Source of the DNA: Lophius americanus
Lineage: Eukaryota; Chordata; Actinopteri; Lophiiformes; Lophiidae
DNA: 64,000 nucleotides
Assembly (NCBI GenBank): GCA_037951165.1
Contig: JBBDHG010000019.1
Span: forward strand, 11,138,001 to 11,202,000
Direction of reading: 5' to 3'
The notes beneath the pieces were generated by a model. That model did not search any database. It saw only the letters and a list, made by a program, of their open reading frames with translations, and had not been told where the DNA came from. A program made the position numbers and the translations under genes. This document shows, piece by piece, positions 46,871 through 58,400 of this stretch (position 1 is the first letter of the stretch; each line of letters opens with the position of its first letter).

Positions 46871-47990
46871 TTGGAAACATAGCCCTGTACGTTATATTTG
46901 ATATTATTCTTATAAGTTGCGGTAGTTGTAGTATTTACTATATTACATAATTACATGCCTCAGTAGACAGTTATTTGTTATACACTAGCTCCAGCTTGAG
47001 AACATTTTTGTCAAAATCACATTTTAACTGCATTTCAAAGCACTTTGTATAAGACTGCTTGATGATTAAGTCAAATTATCTTTTGTCTCTTCACTGTTGG
47101 ACTGTGGTCATAATACGCGCTAAAAGCAGTAAAACATCACTAAGTGATTATTGTATACAAAACAAAGCCAGAGAGGTTTTACATTTTTTTTTTATTTTGT
47201 CAATAATTAATGTTGAAAGCAAAAACATCCCATTAAATATTTTTTTCTTCAAGAACTTGTTTCCACTGGGAGAAAATAATAAGTTACCTTTATTTTCTTG
47301 CGTGCGGCACAAAGACTGGAGTTTCAGGATTTTCACTATTGAACTATGTCTCTCTTAATCAAATAGACTATTATTCTTATCCTACAGACTCTTATGTGTC
47401 TCTTTTCAGATGTCAACAACAAAAGAGGAGTCTCTTCAACTTATTTAAACAGTGCTGAGAGTGGAGTATGATACTTAATGGTGATAAGGATAAACACCAT
47501 AACCATTCAAGTGTCTCAGTCGGACCTGAGGACTCACACCGGAGGTTGAAGCAATTTTGTAGCCTTAAAACCTCCATTTATAATCATACAATTAGAAATA
47601 AGCCCTGCTGGAATATAATTGCTTTTTCATCTCTCACTCTTCAGATTTTTTTTCCTAGGGTTTATCTTTTGCATTTAAAAGGTACTTTGAAGCAGAATAA
47701 TAGAACGACAGGAAGACACAAAGAGAAGCAGTTAAAAGGCCAAATGTATGAATAAGCAGGTAGGAATATACTCCAGTGACGTGAATTTGACTGAACATTT
47801 TAGAACAATATATGCTATGTGTGAATTACAGTGCACTTATCGTCCAAGAAAAAGCTGCTGTATATGCAATACCACCTACTGTATCCTGATTTTACAGACT
47901 CTTTTACAGACACTTTTAATTAGTGCATGGAGTTAACAATGTTTTTTTTTCTGTATAAGTGGTGAATCAGAGAGCACACAATTGTGAAAT
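46871..47990. other. Unassigned AT-rich stretch
   Basis: No recognisable gene or element. Confidence 0.45.
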
Positions 47991-48018
47991 GGGGGGGGGG
48001 GGGGGGGGGGGGGGGGGG
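47991..48018 (+). repeat. Uninterrupted run of 28 G
   Basis: Pure mononucleotide G tract, flanked by AAAT and CTGTTT. It can fold as a G-quadruplex and is hard to sequence, so its true length is uncertain. Confidence 0.9.
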
Positions 48019-48219
48019 CTGTTTGTTGATCCCAGTAAATATGGACCAATCGCTGTTAAAGATTGACTTGATGAAGCTCATAATGTGGAAAGTACAGACT
48101 GAACATAGAATCTTTTGAATGAAGTGATGTCACAACATTTTTGACCATTTAAAGATATCCACACTCTAACATCTCGTAATATCAGTCTGTGTTTCACCCA
48201 TGCCTCTCGGGTCTTAGTG

Positions 48220-48610
48220 ACACAACCATTTGTTTTGTTTCATCTTGATTACTGCTCGGCAGTTTTTATCGGATGTAGCTAAAAAAGATGTAAAACTTGC
48301 ACTGCACTTTCTATTAGGTGTGAGGTGCAGGAAAGACTGATACCACTCTCACATAAGGTTGACAGTCGAGGACAGGTTTGCATGCAGTCGTTGAATTTCT
48401 TTATGAATATCTTTTTCGTCAAACTACCAGATTGTCTGTATCACAAATTTGTGTGGGAGACCAACATAGTCCTCATACCATACCAGGCTAGAATAGGATA
48501 TATAGTCAAACCAAAACCCATAAAAAATTCATTATGTAGATCTGTGGAGGCAACTTTCAAGAGTCAGCTTAAAAAACACAGCAATCAACCTTATGTTAAT
48601 GAGTGAGTAA
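48220..48610 (+). mobile_element. LINE reverse-transcriptase C-terminal fragment
   Basis: The plus strand reads FHLDYCSAVFIG near 48240, then, with a frame change, RCEVQERLIPLSHKVDS and further to SVEATFKSQLKKH. The HLDYCS...(thumb/C-terminal) arrangement is that of L2/CR1/Rex-type LINEs; the clade is not resolved. Stops and a frameshift make it inactive. Confidence 0.45.
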
Positions 48611-48618
48611 TCATGACT

Positions 48619-48649
48619 GAATGTAATTTGTTCTGAACAAATTACATTC
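48619..48649. repeat. Perfect hairpin, 15-bp arms, 1-nt loop
   Basis: Arms 48619-48633 and 48635-48649 (GAATGTAATTTGTTC and its exact complement) are separated by a single T. Confidence 0.9.
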
Positions 48650-51190
48650 TAATGCTGTTTTAATGTGATGTTTCGTGAAATTTTTATATAATTTTCCCTG
48701 TATGTCTTTTGTGTTGACCCCAGGGAGAGTAGCTGCCACCTGAGTAGGTAATTGTGCTCCAACTAAATAAACAACTAAAAATGAATAAGATGACATTCAT
48801 TTTATAATTTATTTTTATGAAGTAAAATCACTCGAGTGTAGTCGACTATTTTATAAATTCTACATAGAATATGTGCTACGCGTTACCTGGGAGAGCTGAA
48901 TGTGAAGGTGGTGAGATGAACTGGCTGACAGCTTGAGCAGACAATCACCTCATTCGAAACGCTGAACATGATTGATGTGTGTTGGATCACCTGATGATCA
49001 GCTGCCGCGTGCACATGACCTGAAGTTCATGTCCTCCCTGAGCTCAATGATGCTTCGTTGCTTTAATTTTTCATATTCTTCCTCCTTATAGCTACATTGA
49101 AGTGCTTTACTCCGCACTCATGTGAAAAACACAAATCCATGTAAGCCCTCATGCCAAACACTTTCATCTGTTCGTAAAAAAAAGCAATCCGTCCAAGAAC
49201 TCAATCTTGTTTCCCCCTTTTTCATGCATGAAACATTGTTGGGGTTTCAGGATGGTTGAAGCAGAATTTCATTGAATTTCATCTCATTTCATCTCATTTT
49301 GTGCCAAATACTGTATATTGAGGTCAACCGTCTCTTTAAGCTAAAATGAATAATACAGCCCTTTGATGGATACTTCGATCAACTTCCATCCATGGTCTGT
49401 TAGCAGGATTATGTGAAATAAATTAACTACAAAACTACAAACTCTCCAAAACTCTGTGGAGGGGTGGAATATGCATCGGGCAATGACCCACCACATTGTG
49501 GTACAGATCTGGATAGAGATCACAGATAATTATCTAATTTCTAAATAAATATCCGATCAACAGTGATGTGAGAGATAAACCCCCATTTTTTAATATACTT
49601 TAATAGATACATGTATTTAACAGTATATAAAAACTTGTTACATTGTCTTTAAAGTCTACTTTTTATGATAAATATTATATTGTGATGAATAAATCATGTG
49701 GTCTGACCAGGTTTTTTTTCTATTATAAGATAGACAGACTTGTGTGCAATTTGGCCATGGCAGAGGTATGCACTTTACTGAGCACTACTCTAGTTGAATA
49801 ATGAATGGCCGTTTTTTACTCAGCTAAGAAAACATCTCCAACTTCTCTCCCTTGATCTGGAAAAGTAATCCATGCCTTTATTCCATCACACATGTATTAC
49901 TATAGCTCTTTATTCTCCTCCAGCCCGGAGCCAGAGCCACAAAGAATAATGCAGGCCTGCCTGCAGAATTGATTTTTAAAGACCTTAAAGTTAGTTGGGC
50001 AATTCCACGAGGTCTTCCCCTAAATTAATTCAATGACCTTATGAGCTCCTACGTGACCGTGCAGAAAATTTATTTTCCTAGATGCATGTTTTGACCTAAA
50101 TGTGAAATCTTTACACCTTTACGGTCAGAGTTTTTTTCCAGCCAGGAAAACAGACGGTCCAGGTCAGCATTTCTAGACAAATCTGTTTTGGGACTGCGTC
50201 CGCACATCCGTTATCCACATTCCTTACCCCCCCTTTTATATAACATTCAGGCTAATTATCTCCCTGGAAATTGATATTGATTACTAGTATATCTTTTTAA
50301 AATATCAGGAGGAAGGAAACAAAAGAAATACGAATACAAAATATTACACTGATCACTCACAACATTATCTCCATTGACAGGTGACCTCAGAATAACAATG
50401 ATCATCTTGTTACAACCCACTCACAAGCCAGTGTGCTTCTACTGCCAGTCCAAAGTAGGGATAAATGGGAAGGGTTGCGTCAGGAAGGACAAGGATGTAA
50501 AACCTATGCAAAGTCAAAATGTGAATCAGAAATGTATTCCAAAACCAGATTAGTTGGGGCCCAAATAAACAACGACTGCCACTGGTACTTCTGTGATTTC
50601 TTTATGTTTGTAGACATTTTTAGTCGAGGCTCATATGTTTAAAGTCTTATTAGGAAATTGCACACTTCTTCGGCGACCGTTTTCCTCCTTCATTCACAGT
50701 GTAATTATCTGTGGTGCAGAAGTCAATGACAATTAAGTTTGATATTACCACTATGGTGTTCATATGGCTAAATTGTTGAGTTATTCCCCTGCATTTAGCT
50801 ATTCAACTGTTAGTTGCACTTTTGAGATGTTAGTGAGTTTAAATTAATCCACTTGGGTATTAGCCATAGTTGAGCCAACGGACTTGCCTAGCTGGCTTGC
50901 CTATGGTTTGTACTTATATGTAATTATTTAAATGGGAACACACTGTTAATGTGATTTCTGCGTGATTTCAAAGTGGCAACTGGCACACTTTGTATTAGGA
51001 TGCTATTCACATGAACAGTAAGCAGAGTACATATGACCAAATGCCTTTTGTTGATATTGTTTATTAGCGATGGCTCGTTTTTTTTTGTTTTGTTTTTTTT
51101 TCAGAAACTGGGTGTTAATTTACCTTTTTGATGCACCATGTTCAACACCAGTTTCAAAGAGTCAAATCCCCAACACGATGCCGGCCTAAG
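48650..51190. other. Unassigned stretch
   Basis: No coding gene. GGCAGAGGTATGCACTTTAC at about 49760 resembles the end of the same fish repeat as 38905-39060. Confidence 0.45.
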
Positions 51191-51199
51191 GATGGAAGC

Positions 51200-51530
51200 T
51201 GATGATCACTGATGCAACCCCAAAAGGAAACGGCCAAAAGAGGCTGTAGAAGAATCTCTTGTTACAATGCCTCCTGTCATTGGTGGCGATATGTTGGGCA
51301 GTACGTGAACTGAATACATTTTGTCCTTCAAGTGAATTGTTGGAAGCAGAAGAATGGGATAAGCATATGGATGTGAGCATCTTCGACAGAAGACAAATAG
51401 GGATGGCTTGACGACTGGGTCAAAGCAACTCCAAAACTGCAGATCATGATGGGAATTGCTGCTGTCCACCTACCAGAGTGGTCAAAGGAAGGGCAAGAGT
51501 GAACAAACAACAGAAGCATGGTCTCCCAAG
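51200..51530 (+). mobile_element. Tc1-like transposon, 5' end with DNA-binding-domain start
   Basis: CTTGTTACAATGCCTCCTGT then GCGATATGTTGGGCAGTACG matches the 5' region of a fish Tc1 family whose ends read ACCGATCAGCCATAACATTA. It continues into the helix-turn-helix coding start (ATGGCTTGACGACTGGGTCA then AGCAACTCCAAAACTGCAGA). The rest of the transposase is absent. The reading is disrupted. Confidence 0.65.
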
Positions 51531-51834
51531 GTAATGCTCCTTCTGATAGAAAGGTGTCAGGAAACACAGACTAACTCTCAGAGTCATTTTGTAAAAATGT
51601 ACACTCAAACTTTATTTATGTTTTTTTCTTCATCACTAAGAGCAGACAATCAGAGATGCCAAACTAAGGATTCTTATTCTGTGTCCAATGTCCCATAGTG
51701 CAGTTGAGCCTGCCAATGAAAAGGATGTGTAGTCTACTCTTTAATAGAGGCCCATTTATCTTAACTCACAAAGGAATAATGCTAATTTACTATTAAATTT
51801 AGTATGAGGTATACTCTTGGGTGTTGATAGGTTT

Positions 51835-52038
51835 TTAATGAGAAGTTTCAGTCTTGGTCGGCCAGATGCCAAGGCCATTGTGGTACTTGAACCACATGTG
51901 GATAAATTGACTGAATTCCTGCTCAACAGCAAACATTATCATGTTAGCAAGCATCAGGATCTGATGTTCTTCATCTTCTTTCAGAAAGCCTGATAAAGCT
52001 GGACATATCTGAGCAACATGCTGTTCTAAGAAACCCAT
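51835..52038 (-). CDS. Unidentified 67-residue ORF between two Tc1 fragments
   Basis: The sequence begins MGFLEQHVAQICPALSGFLK and contains HQILMLANMIMFAVEQEF. It is not recognised. Composition is protein-like (balanced charges, amphipathic) and less random than other short frames nearby, so it may be a transposon remnant or an exon fragment. There is no clear promoter or splice context. It could also be chance. Confidence 0.2.
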   Translation of the reverse strand: MGFLEQHVAQICPALSGFLKEDEEHQILMLANMIMFAVEQEFSQFIHMWFKYHNGLGIWPTKTETSH

Positions 52039-52849
52039 TGTAGAAAACTGCAGACAAACAGAAGCAGTGGAATAAACTCTGCTGTCTTAGCTAGAATGCC
52101 GCCGGCTCACGTTGCATCTGGGATTCAGCCTGTCAGGTGGCAGGTTTCTGGTTTTAGTAGGTGTGGACATTAGAAGATAAATTGCCCTCACAAGGAGTCA
52201 GACGTTGAGTGAATGATCCCTCTTGTACATTTGTAACAGCCGTGATATCAACACTTTCACGAGGAAGAGTGTCTCTGGAGAATTTCAAGGAAGACAGTGT
52301 CCATTTTTCTGAATCGACACGATGCAGGCCAAGGTGAAATTTTATGGATGATGCTCTGACATCGCATTACAGCGAAGGCAGCATTAAGCTGCTACCGAAA
52401 AATAAAATACAGAAGCACTGAATAGAAGAGATGAATGACATATAAATGATATGCTGACTGATTTGGCCACATTGAAATAAATGGGAATATTTTATAGTGT
52501 AGCAGACCATATTCTTTTGTAAGTGGTTGCAAGTTCCAACTTAAGTTGTAAACACACACAGCTGAACTCCAAGAATACCCCAAGGCCCCCCTGTCTAGGT
52601 CACTTTTAAATGTATGCTTGCAGATGACACTGTGCAGATGCTTTTAACTAAGACATATTCAATCTCTGTTCCTGCTTTCATCTCCTCTAACAACTTTTCT
52701 GGAACTTTTCTTCACTGCTGGAAAGCAACCTAAACCTTCTGCTCCTGGTTGCATAAAAACACAACTGACATTAAGATATTAATGAATATAGAAAATCAGC
52801 TGCTCCAATAAGATTTACTATTTTGGTAAGTGCAATTCATACTACGAAA

Positions 52850-53830
52850 CTACGGCTGTCTGCCTGAGAAGATCTACATCTGTTCAATATTGTTTAGGTC
52901 CTCCACAACGGTTGAGGCATTAAGAAACTTAGCAGCAGATCCTAAAAGTTCTGCTTTTTTGCGAAGTGAGGCCTCTTGGCCCCGTTTGTCCAACAGAACC
53001 TACAGATGACCGATTGGATTGAGTTCTGTGGAATTTTGAGGCCAAGTCAACACCTACAACTTGATGGGTACTCCTGAATCCTGAACTATTTTCAATGTTG
53101 TGGCGAGTGTTATCCTCCTGAAAGGTACCACTAAATGAAGATATTACGCCAGGTATTCAGGGAATAGTGTGGTTAGGTGGTACCATTCAATCCACATGAA
53201 TAGGTGCAAGGTTCCAGAAGATCCTCGCCGATATTAGCTTGCAAGCTCCCAGCCAGTAACTGGGAGTGCCCTTTTCTTCTGCTGGATCCTGGTGCAGTCT
53301 CCTATCCAAGCAAATGACACAAGGCATGATTTGGGAAAAATTAAAAATATCCTACTTATCCTAAGAGACCACCTACTTACACACACTTCTGATATTGACA
53401 TGCCTGATGTATTGGCTTTTGGCAGTGGAAGGGGGTCAACATAGGCTCTCTGAGCAGTCTATGTCTACGTAGCAAGTTATGGGTTCTGACACCTTTATTT
53501 TACAACCACCATTACCTTTTACAGCAATTTGTGCTACACTAGCTGTCTTCTGTTGTAATAGTCAACCAGGGCTATCCCTTGCTCATCAATGAGCCATATA
53601 AAAAACCTGCAGTTTTGGCGATGCTCTCCCCCAGGCTTCTGGCAATCACGATTTTGCCCAAGTCAAACTCGCTCAGATCCTTACACTTGCCCATTTTTCC
53701 TGATCCGAGCACATCATTTATGCAGAAAAAATGTACTTATGCTACCTAAGATATCTCACCCATGTATAGGTAACAATATTATTCACTTCACCTTTCAGTG
53801 GTTATAATGCTATGGCTGATCAATGTATTT
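52850..53830 (-). pseudogene. Tc1-like transposase pseudogene
   Basis: The right end (53785-53830) carries the family terminus TTATAATGCTATGGCTGATC. On the minus strand the coding order is preserved: the HTH region near 53590-53680, then FQEDNTRHNIEN near 53105 (the QDNAPCHTA motif with its catalytic Asp), then WPQNSTELNPIGHL near 53000-53045. In the last motif the catalytic Glu of NPIEHLW is Gly (GGT at 53009-53011) and a TAG follows at 53000-53002, so the protein is dead. The left terminal repeat is not visible. Confidence 0.8.
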
Positions 53831-54415
53831 TTTTAGTGTTAACACAAACCTTAGATTTTAATTTTGACCAGACCTAATTTCACCTTTGGACATTCATCAT
53901 GAAAATAAAAAAATATATCAGCCAGATAGCCAGTGAATTATAATTCCCACAGCCACGAGAAAATGAACATTTCTCAGTTAAATTTAGAGCCTGTTAATGC
54001 ATTTTAATTAGGTGCGCTGTCAGAGCCATGGAAATTTCAACAAAACTTTATGAGGAGTTTTGCCTCTGGGGGTGGACACAATGATGATATTTTGGGAATG
54101 CAGTCTACAAGTGTACGTTAATTATTGGTTTCCCTCTTTCTTGTATAGATAATCTTATAATCCGCAAAGGCTTTTAGACAGCAGCTGATTGCTGAAGAGT
54201 CTCGCCGTCGTGTGTGTGTGGACAGTAAATAATTCTGTAGAACAGATAAGAGAAACTGTCTGATATGCTGATATGCAAATACTATCATTTCCAACTAAAT
54301 ATGATCAGTTAGTGTAGGATTTTACACCTTAAGCGAACAATACTTAGATGAACAACCTTGTAAAATTAACAATCCACTCAAATTAATTCTCAGGCACAGA
54401 ATTGAGAATTTGTGA
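53831..54415. other. Unassigned stretch
   Basis: No recognised gene or element. Confidence 0.45.
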
Positions 54416-54419
54416 TTGT

Positions 54420-54500
54420 GTATATTAGCACTTTGAGATTTGATCCAAATGTAAAGTGCATTATAAATTAAATGTATTATTATTATTATTATTATATATA
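54420..54500 (+). mobile_element. L2-type LINE 3' terminus with (TTA)n tail
   Basis: TTAGCACTTTGAGATTTGAT ... GTAAAGTGCATTATAAATTA followed by (TTA)n. This is the standard fish L2 3' end in a severely 5'-truncated copy. Confidence 0.65.
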
Positions 54501-56995
54501 GTTTCTTCAATATTGAGGTGTCCCTTATTTACCAGACATTACTTTTTGCTATTAAGGGTTAGTTTTGGCATTTTCATTAGCCTCTGTGGATGGAGATGTC
54601 TCCACAAAGACCTAAAACTGCATTTGAGTTTGAACACAAAATCTCCTTTTTTGGTGGGTATACATTTTTTTTTAAATGATATATTGTTTATATTTGTGGA
54701 GCAATTGAAGTATTTTGCAGCCAGGAGTTTCTAAAACTCTCTACCATGTTCTTACTTCAGCTGTGTGACATGAGATCAGCTGAGCCAGTTGTGTTGAATG
54801 AGTGGAGTGAAGAAGAAATTGTGACACGTTGGATCGGTAGACAACAGCAGAAACGTTGACCGGTCTGAAATGACAATAATGCTGTTATTTGCAATTCCTC
54901 ACTTCTCACCTTCTCCTGAGCCAACATAATATTATTGTTAGACTAAATATAAAGACTATATATAAATAGGATGCCCTTACGTTCTGTCAGCTGTTTTAAT
55001 AAGTGACATCTGAATTATGTTACTGTAATCATAGTAGACACTTCTTTCTCCATAACAGAGCTATGATCACATTACCTGTCTGAAGTCACTCTCATATCGG
55101 ATTTTTTAACTTAACACAAATCCATGAGTAAATGGCCATAGACCATCTAAATTGGCTGCTTGGAATTGATGCAGGTTTTCTCATATGTGCATACACTGAG
55201 TGCTACGTCGTCAGCCAGCACGGCCTGACCACTGAACGACCAGGAGGAGAGATACAATTTGATTGCTGGAGGCAGTCTGCTTGTGAGCAGCTGATAAATT
55301 ATTCGCCATTCTTCAGGGCAGATGTCAAACAAATAGTTCCTCCTAGCACGTCCATTTCAATTTGAATACCATCAGTTGTCTATGATGTATTTTTGTTAAT
55401 AGTGAGATGATTTCATAAATTTGAGCTACAGGTCATTTCTTATATAATAAAATATAAAAAATAAATGATTGCTACTGATTATGTTTCTCACAACCTTCAT
55501 TGAGTCGACCCCCATAACAATGGCTTCAAAGATCGAAACAGTCACGACATAATAAAATCAGCATCATCAGAGTAGTGGGATGCCTCTTCACGCAGCCTCC
55601 TTGTCAAATAACGTTTTCTTTATTAAATGTGTTCCTGAATTTGTAAAACTTTGGTGATGGCAGCTTTTGATGTTTTTTACAGCTTATTTAATATTTTATG
55701 CTTCACATTAACACAGCTTCAGAATGAGTTTAGGTCATTTTTTTCCTTCATTTGATCAGATTTTTCATGCATCCTTTAACCTGTTTTGTCTCATGATTCA
55801 CTTTCTTTCTCATTTCAGACGAGATTTCACGCTCTTCATGTGTTCTCCGCAACTGATATTGCCTCTCTGCCTCGATTGTCGTCACCTCCGCCTTGTTATG
55901 CTTTCCTTCTGTATTTCATCTGAGTTCCCTTTTTCCCATCTGTAAAAGGTTGTGACGTTCTTCCATGCCTTACCGGCTCATTCCTGGTGTTTTTGTGTAA
56001 ATATTTACCTGTTCTAACTTTGCCTGCATTTAGATTCTTCCTTAGCTTGTTGTTTATTGCACTACTGTTTCTCATATTGGATTGGATTTCTGCTAATGTG
56101 TCCTTATTCCTGTTTCTATCAGGTCTGAGCATGATAAATTTACCCAAATAACAGATAGTCCAGATTTTGCATTAATTATTCTTGTATGGATCATGAAATA
56201 ACAGCTATACAGTATTTATAACTAACCAGTAGAAAGGCTATTAAACAGACGATAGATTATCTCGTTGGCAATACAGCTTAGAGCTGATGAAGAAGTGACC
56301 ATCGAAAGAAGAAGATTCCTTGCTCCTATAGCCTGAACTCCGACCCTCTCATACATCCATGTGCGTTGATTACAGGGGTTCAGTGAAGAGATAAAAACAA
56401 AGAACATTCCTGAACCCCTCTTTAGTGTTTGTGTTTGGCAGAGCACGACTGAGCTTGATGCAAAACATCAATTAAGATTAGCTGCTTAGTTTCCATGTAT
56501 GCTTGTTTCCCAGTGAAGAGTCTGCTTCACTGCCAGTTATTCTGATGGAGTGTTCACATCTGGGTAGTTGTTGTCCTCGGATGGGAGAGCAAATTAAGAA
56601 AGATTTTCATGCAAACAGATTCACAGTATATTTTTAAATCTTATTTTCTTGTTGGGTTGATGCAAAGTTTTTTCAGTGCTGTTGGTACTGACAGCTGTGT
56701 TTTTTGTATGGCATGTTGCAAGGAAAAAAAATAGTAATTACAACACCATATATAAAAGCATGGAACGGAATTACATTTAAATTTCTTGGAGCATATCAGC
56801 TGCCAAATAACGCACTACTGTCATTGTGATATGTTAAACATAATGATTACTTTACTTAAATGATTGAATAAAAAACATCACTTTATGAACACATTCACCT
56901 CTGCCATGTTTGAATTATATGTATCATAATCCATTGCCTTGTTATGATTATTGATATTTAATACTATTGCATGATTTCCATAATTAGCTTGGAAA
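54501..56995. other. Unassigned stretch
   Basis: Mostly AT-rich. 55130-55370 is of higher complexity and open in one frame on each strand, and could be conserved non-coding DNA. No domain was recognised. Confidence 0.4.
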
Positions 56996-56996
56996 T

Positions 56997-57772
56997 TTAC
57001 ACCGATTAACCATAGCTGAATAACATTGATTCTCTGCCTACAATGGCACCTGGGATGTACTAGGAAGTGAACATTTTGTCCGCAGTCTTCAGCTAATTTC
57101 TTGGTACCAGACATGACAGCGCACTTTCAAAGGTCTTGCCGGGTCCATACCTCAATGACCCTGTTAATGCCTCGTTTTAAAATGCATTTTTGGTGATCGG
57201 ATCAAAAGTCTACAGTGAGATACATCGCTAAATACAAGTGTAAACGACCTCCAAGCGGTATCGTGATCCGATCACTCAAACCACTTTCACTTAGTTGGTC
57301 TCTGATGCCTTTGACCACATATCTTTTGTAGTGGAAACGTTAATGTGTCCTAATGTGTCTCCGACAATGACATTAAAGGAAAATACTTCTGTAAAGGGCG
57401 CAAGGTCTGACAGGACAATAACTTTGTCAGTCTCAACATCTGGAATAGTCTTTGCATTTGTATTCAATCTTGAAACATCTTGAAGTTGTTCAGTAGCCAG
57501 TTCTAGCTGGCTAAACAAATCTGGCACTTTCCTCACGTGACTCATAACTACATAGCGGAAGTGAAGCTGGCAGCAACAAGATCTGAATACAAGTGGTCAG
57601 CTCGACACATTCATAGAAGCATGATAGACACAAGTGTAAACAGCGTTGTTCCTCGCTTCCCACTTGGGATCCAACTGCCCAAAATGGATTTTAGAACCAA
57701 GTTTAAATAGTGCATATGTCAGAGCTGTTTCAGTAGCATTTCAGTGGTTATTATGTTATGATTGATCAGTCT
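56997..57772 (+). mobile_element. Non-autonomous Tc1-like element with both ends
   Basis: The left end TACACCGATTAACCATAGCT then GAATAACATTGATTCTCTGC, followed by ACAATGGCACCTGGGATGTA, is the 5' region of the same Tc1 family. The right end TTATGTTATGATTGATCAGT is its inverted terminus. The 776-bp interior lacks transposase. Most of the interior is unrelated sequence, including an open minus-strand frame (57291-57545) with no known domain. Confidence 0.6.
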
Positions 57773-58159
57773 AAGTAGCAAAAGAGTGTGGAAAAAATAC
57801 TGAGTCTCTTATGAGACCTCTGTTGTCTTTAGTCTTTTGAAAAAGGACAAAAGACTGAAAGGCCATCATGACACCAATAAGGCTCCTGACACCAATACAG
57901 CATGGCCTATTGACTCTAGGGCCGTTGTTGGGTGAATGAGCTGGCTTTCTCAGGAAACTGTGCCCCTGGACCCATCATCTTTTAATCTATCAGTCTGTCT
58001 CTAATGAAGTAAGTATGACAATTAGCTCCAGATGTCCTGTAAAACCAGACAATTTAAGAAAATGCATGAATGCATTATTGTGTTGATGTCAGCAGCACAT
58101 TTCAACAAGTTGACATGGCAGACATCAAAAGATTGGATTAGTGAAGAAAGACCTGCTTG

Positions 58160-58400
58160 TAACATTCCACAGGTAAACAGGTTAACACATCCTTTCACTA
58201 TCCGTAACAGTGGCGGTCTGGAGCCACTATCCCAGCAGATATTGGGCGAGAGGTGGGGCACAGAGTTGGCAGTTCATCACATTGCTGATGACAGACAGCC
58301 ATTTAAGCCCACATATACTCCTAAAGGTCATTTAGAGTCAATTAACCTTCATGGCATGTTTTTGGACTGTGAGGGCAGACACGGGCAGAACAAGTAAACT
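58160..58400 (+). mobile_element. Fish LINE/SINE 3'-end repeat, copy 1
   Basis: GGCGGTCTGGAGCCACTATC, then GATATTGGGCGAGAGGTGGG, then TTTAGAGTCAATTAACCTTC and CATGTTTTTGGACTGTGAGG follow, in order, a very common fish interspersed repeat. A second copy is at 60590-60830. The open frame across it is not a gene. Confidence 0.6.

Noticed and set aside
58032..58397. 121-codon plus-strand ORF
   Set aside because: Its second half is a common fish interspersed repeat; the peptide has no domain.
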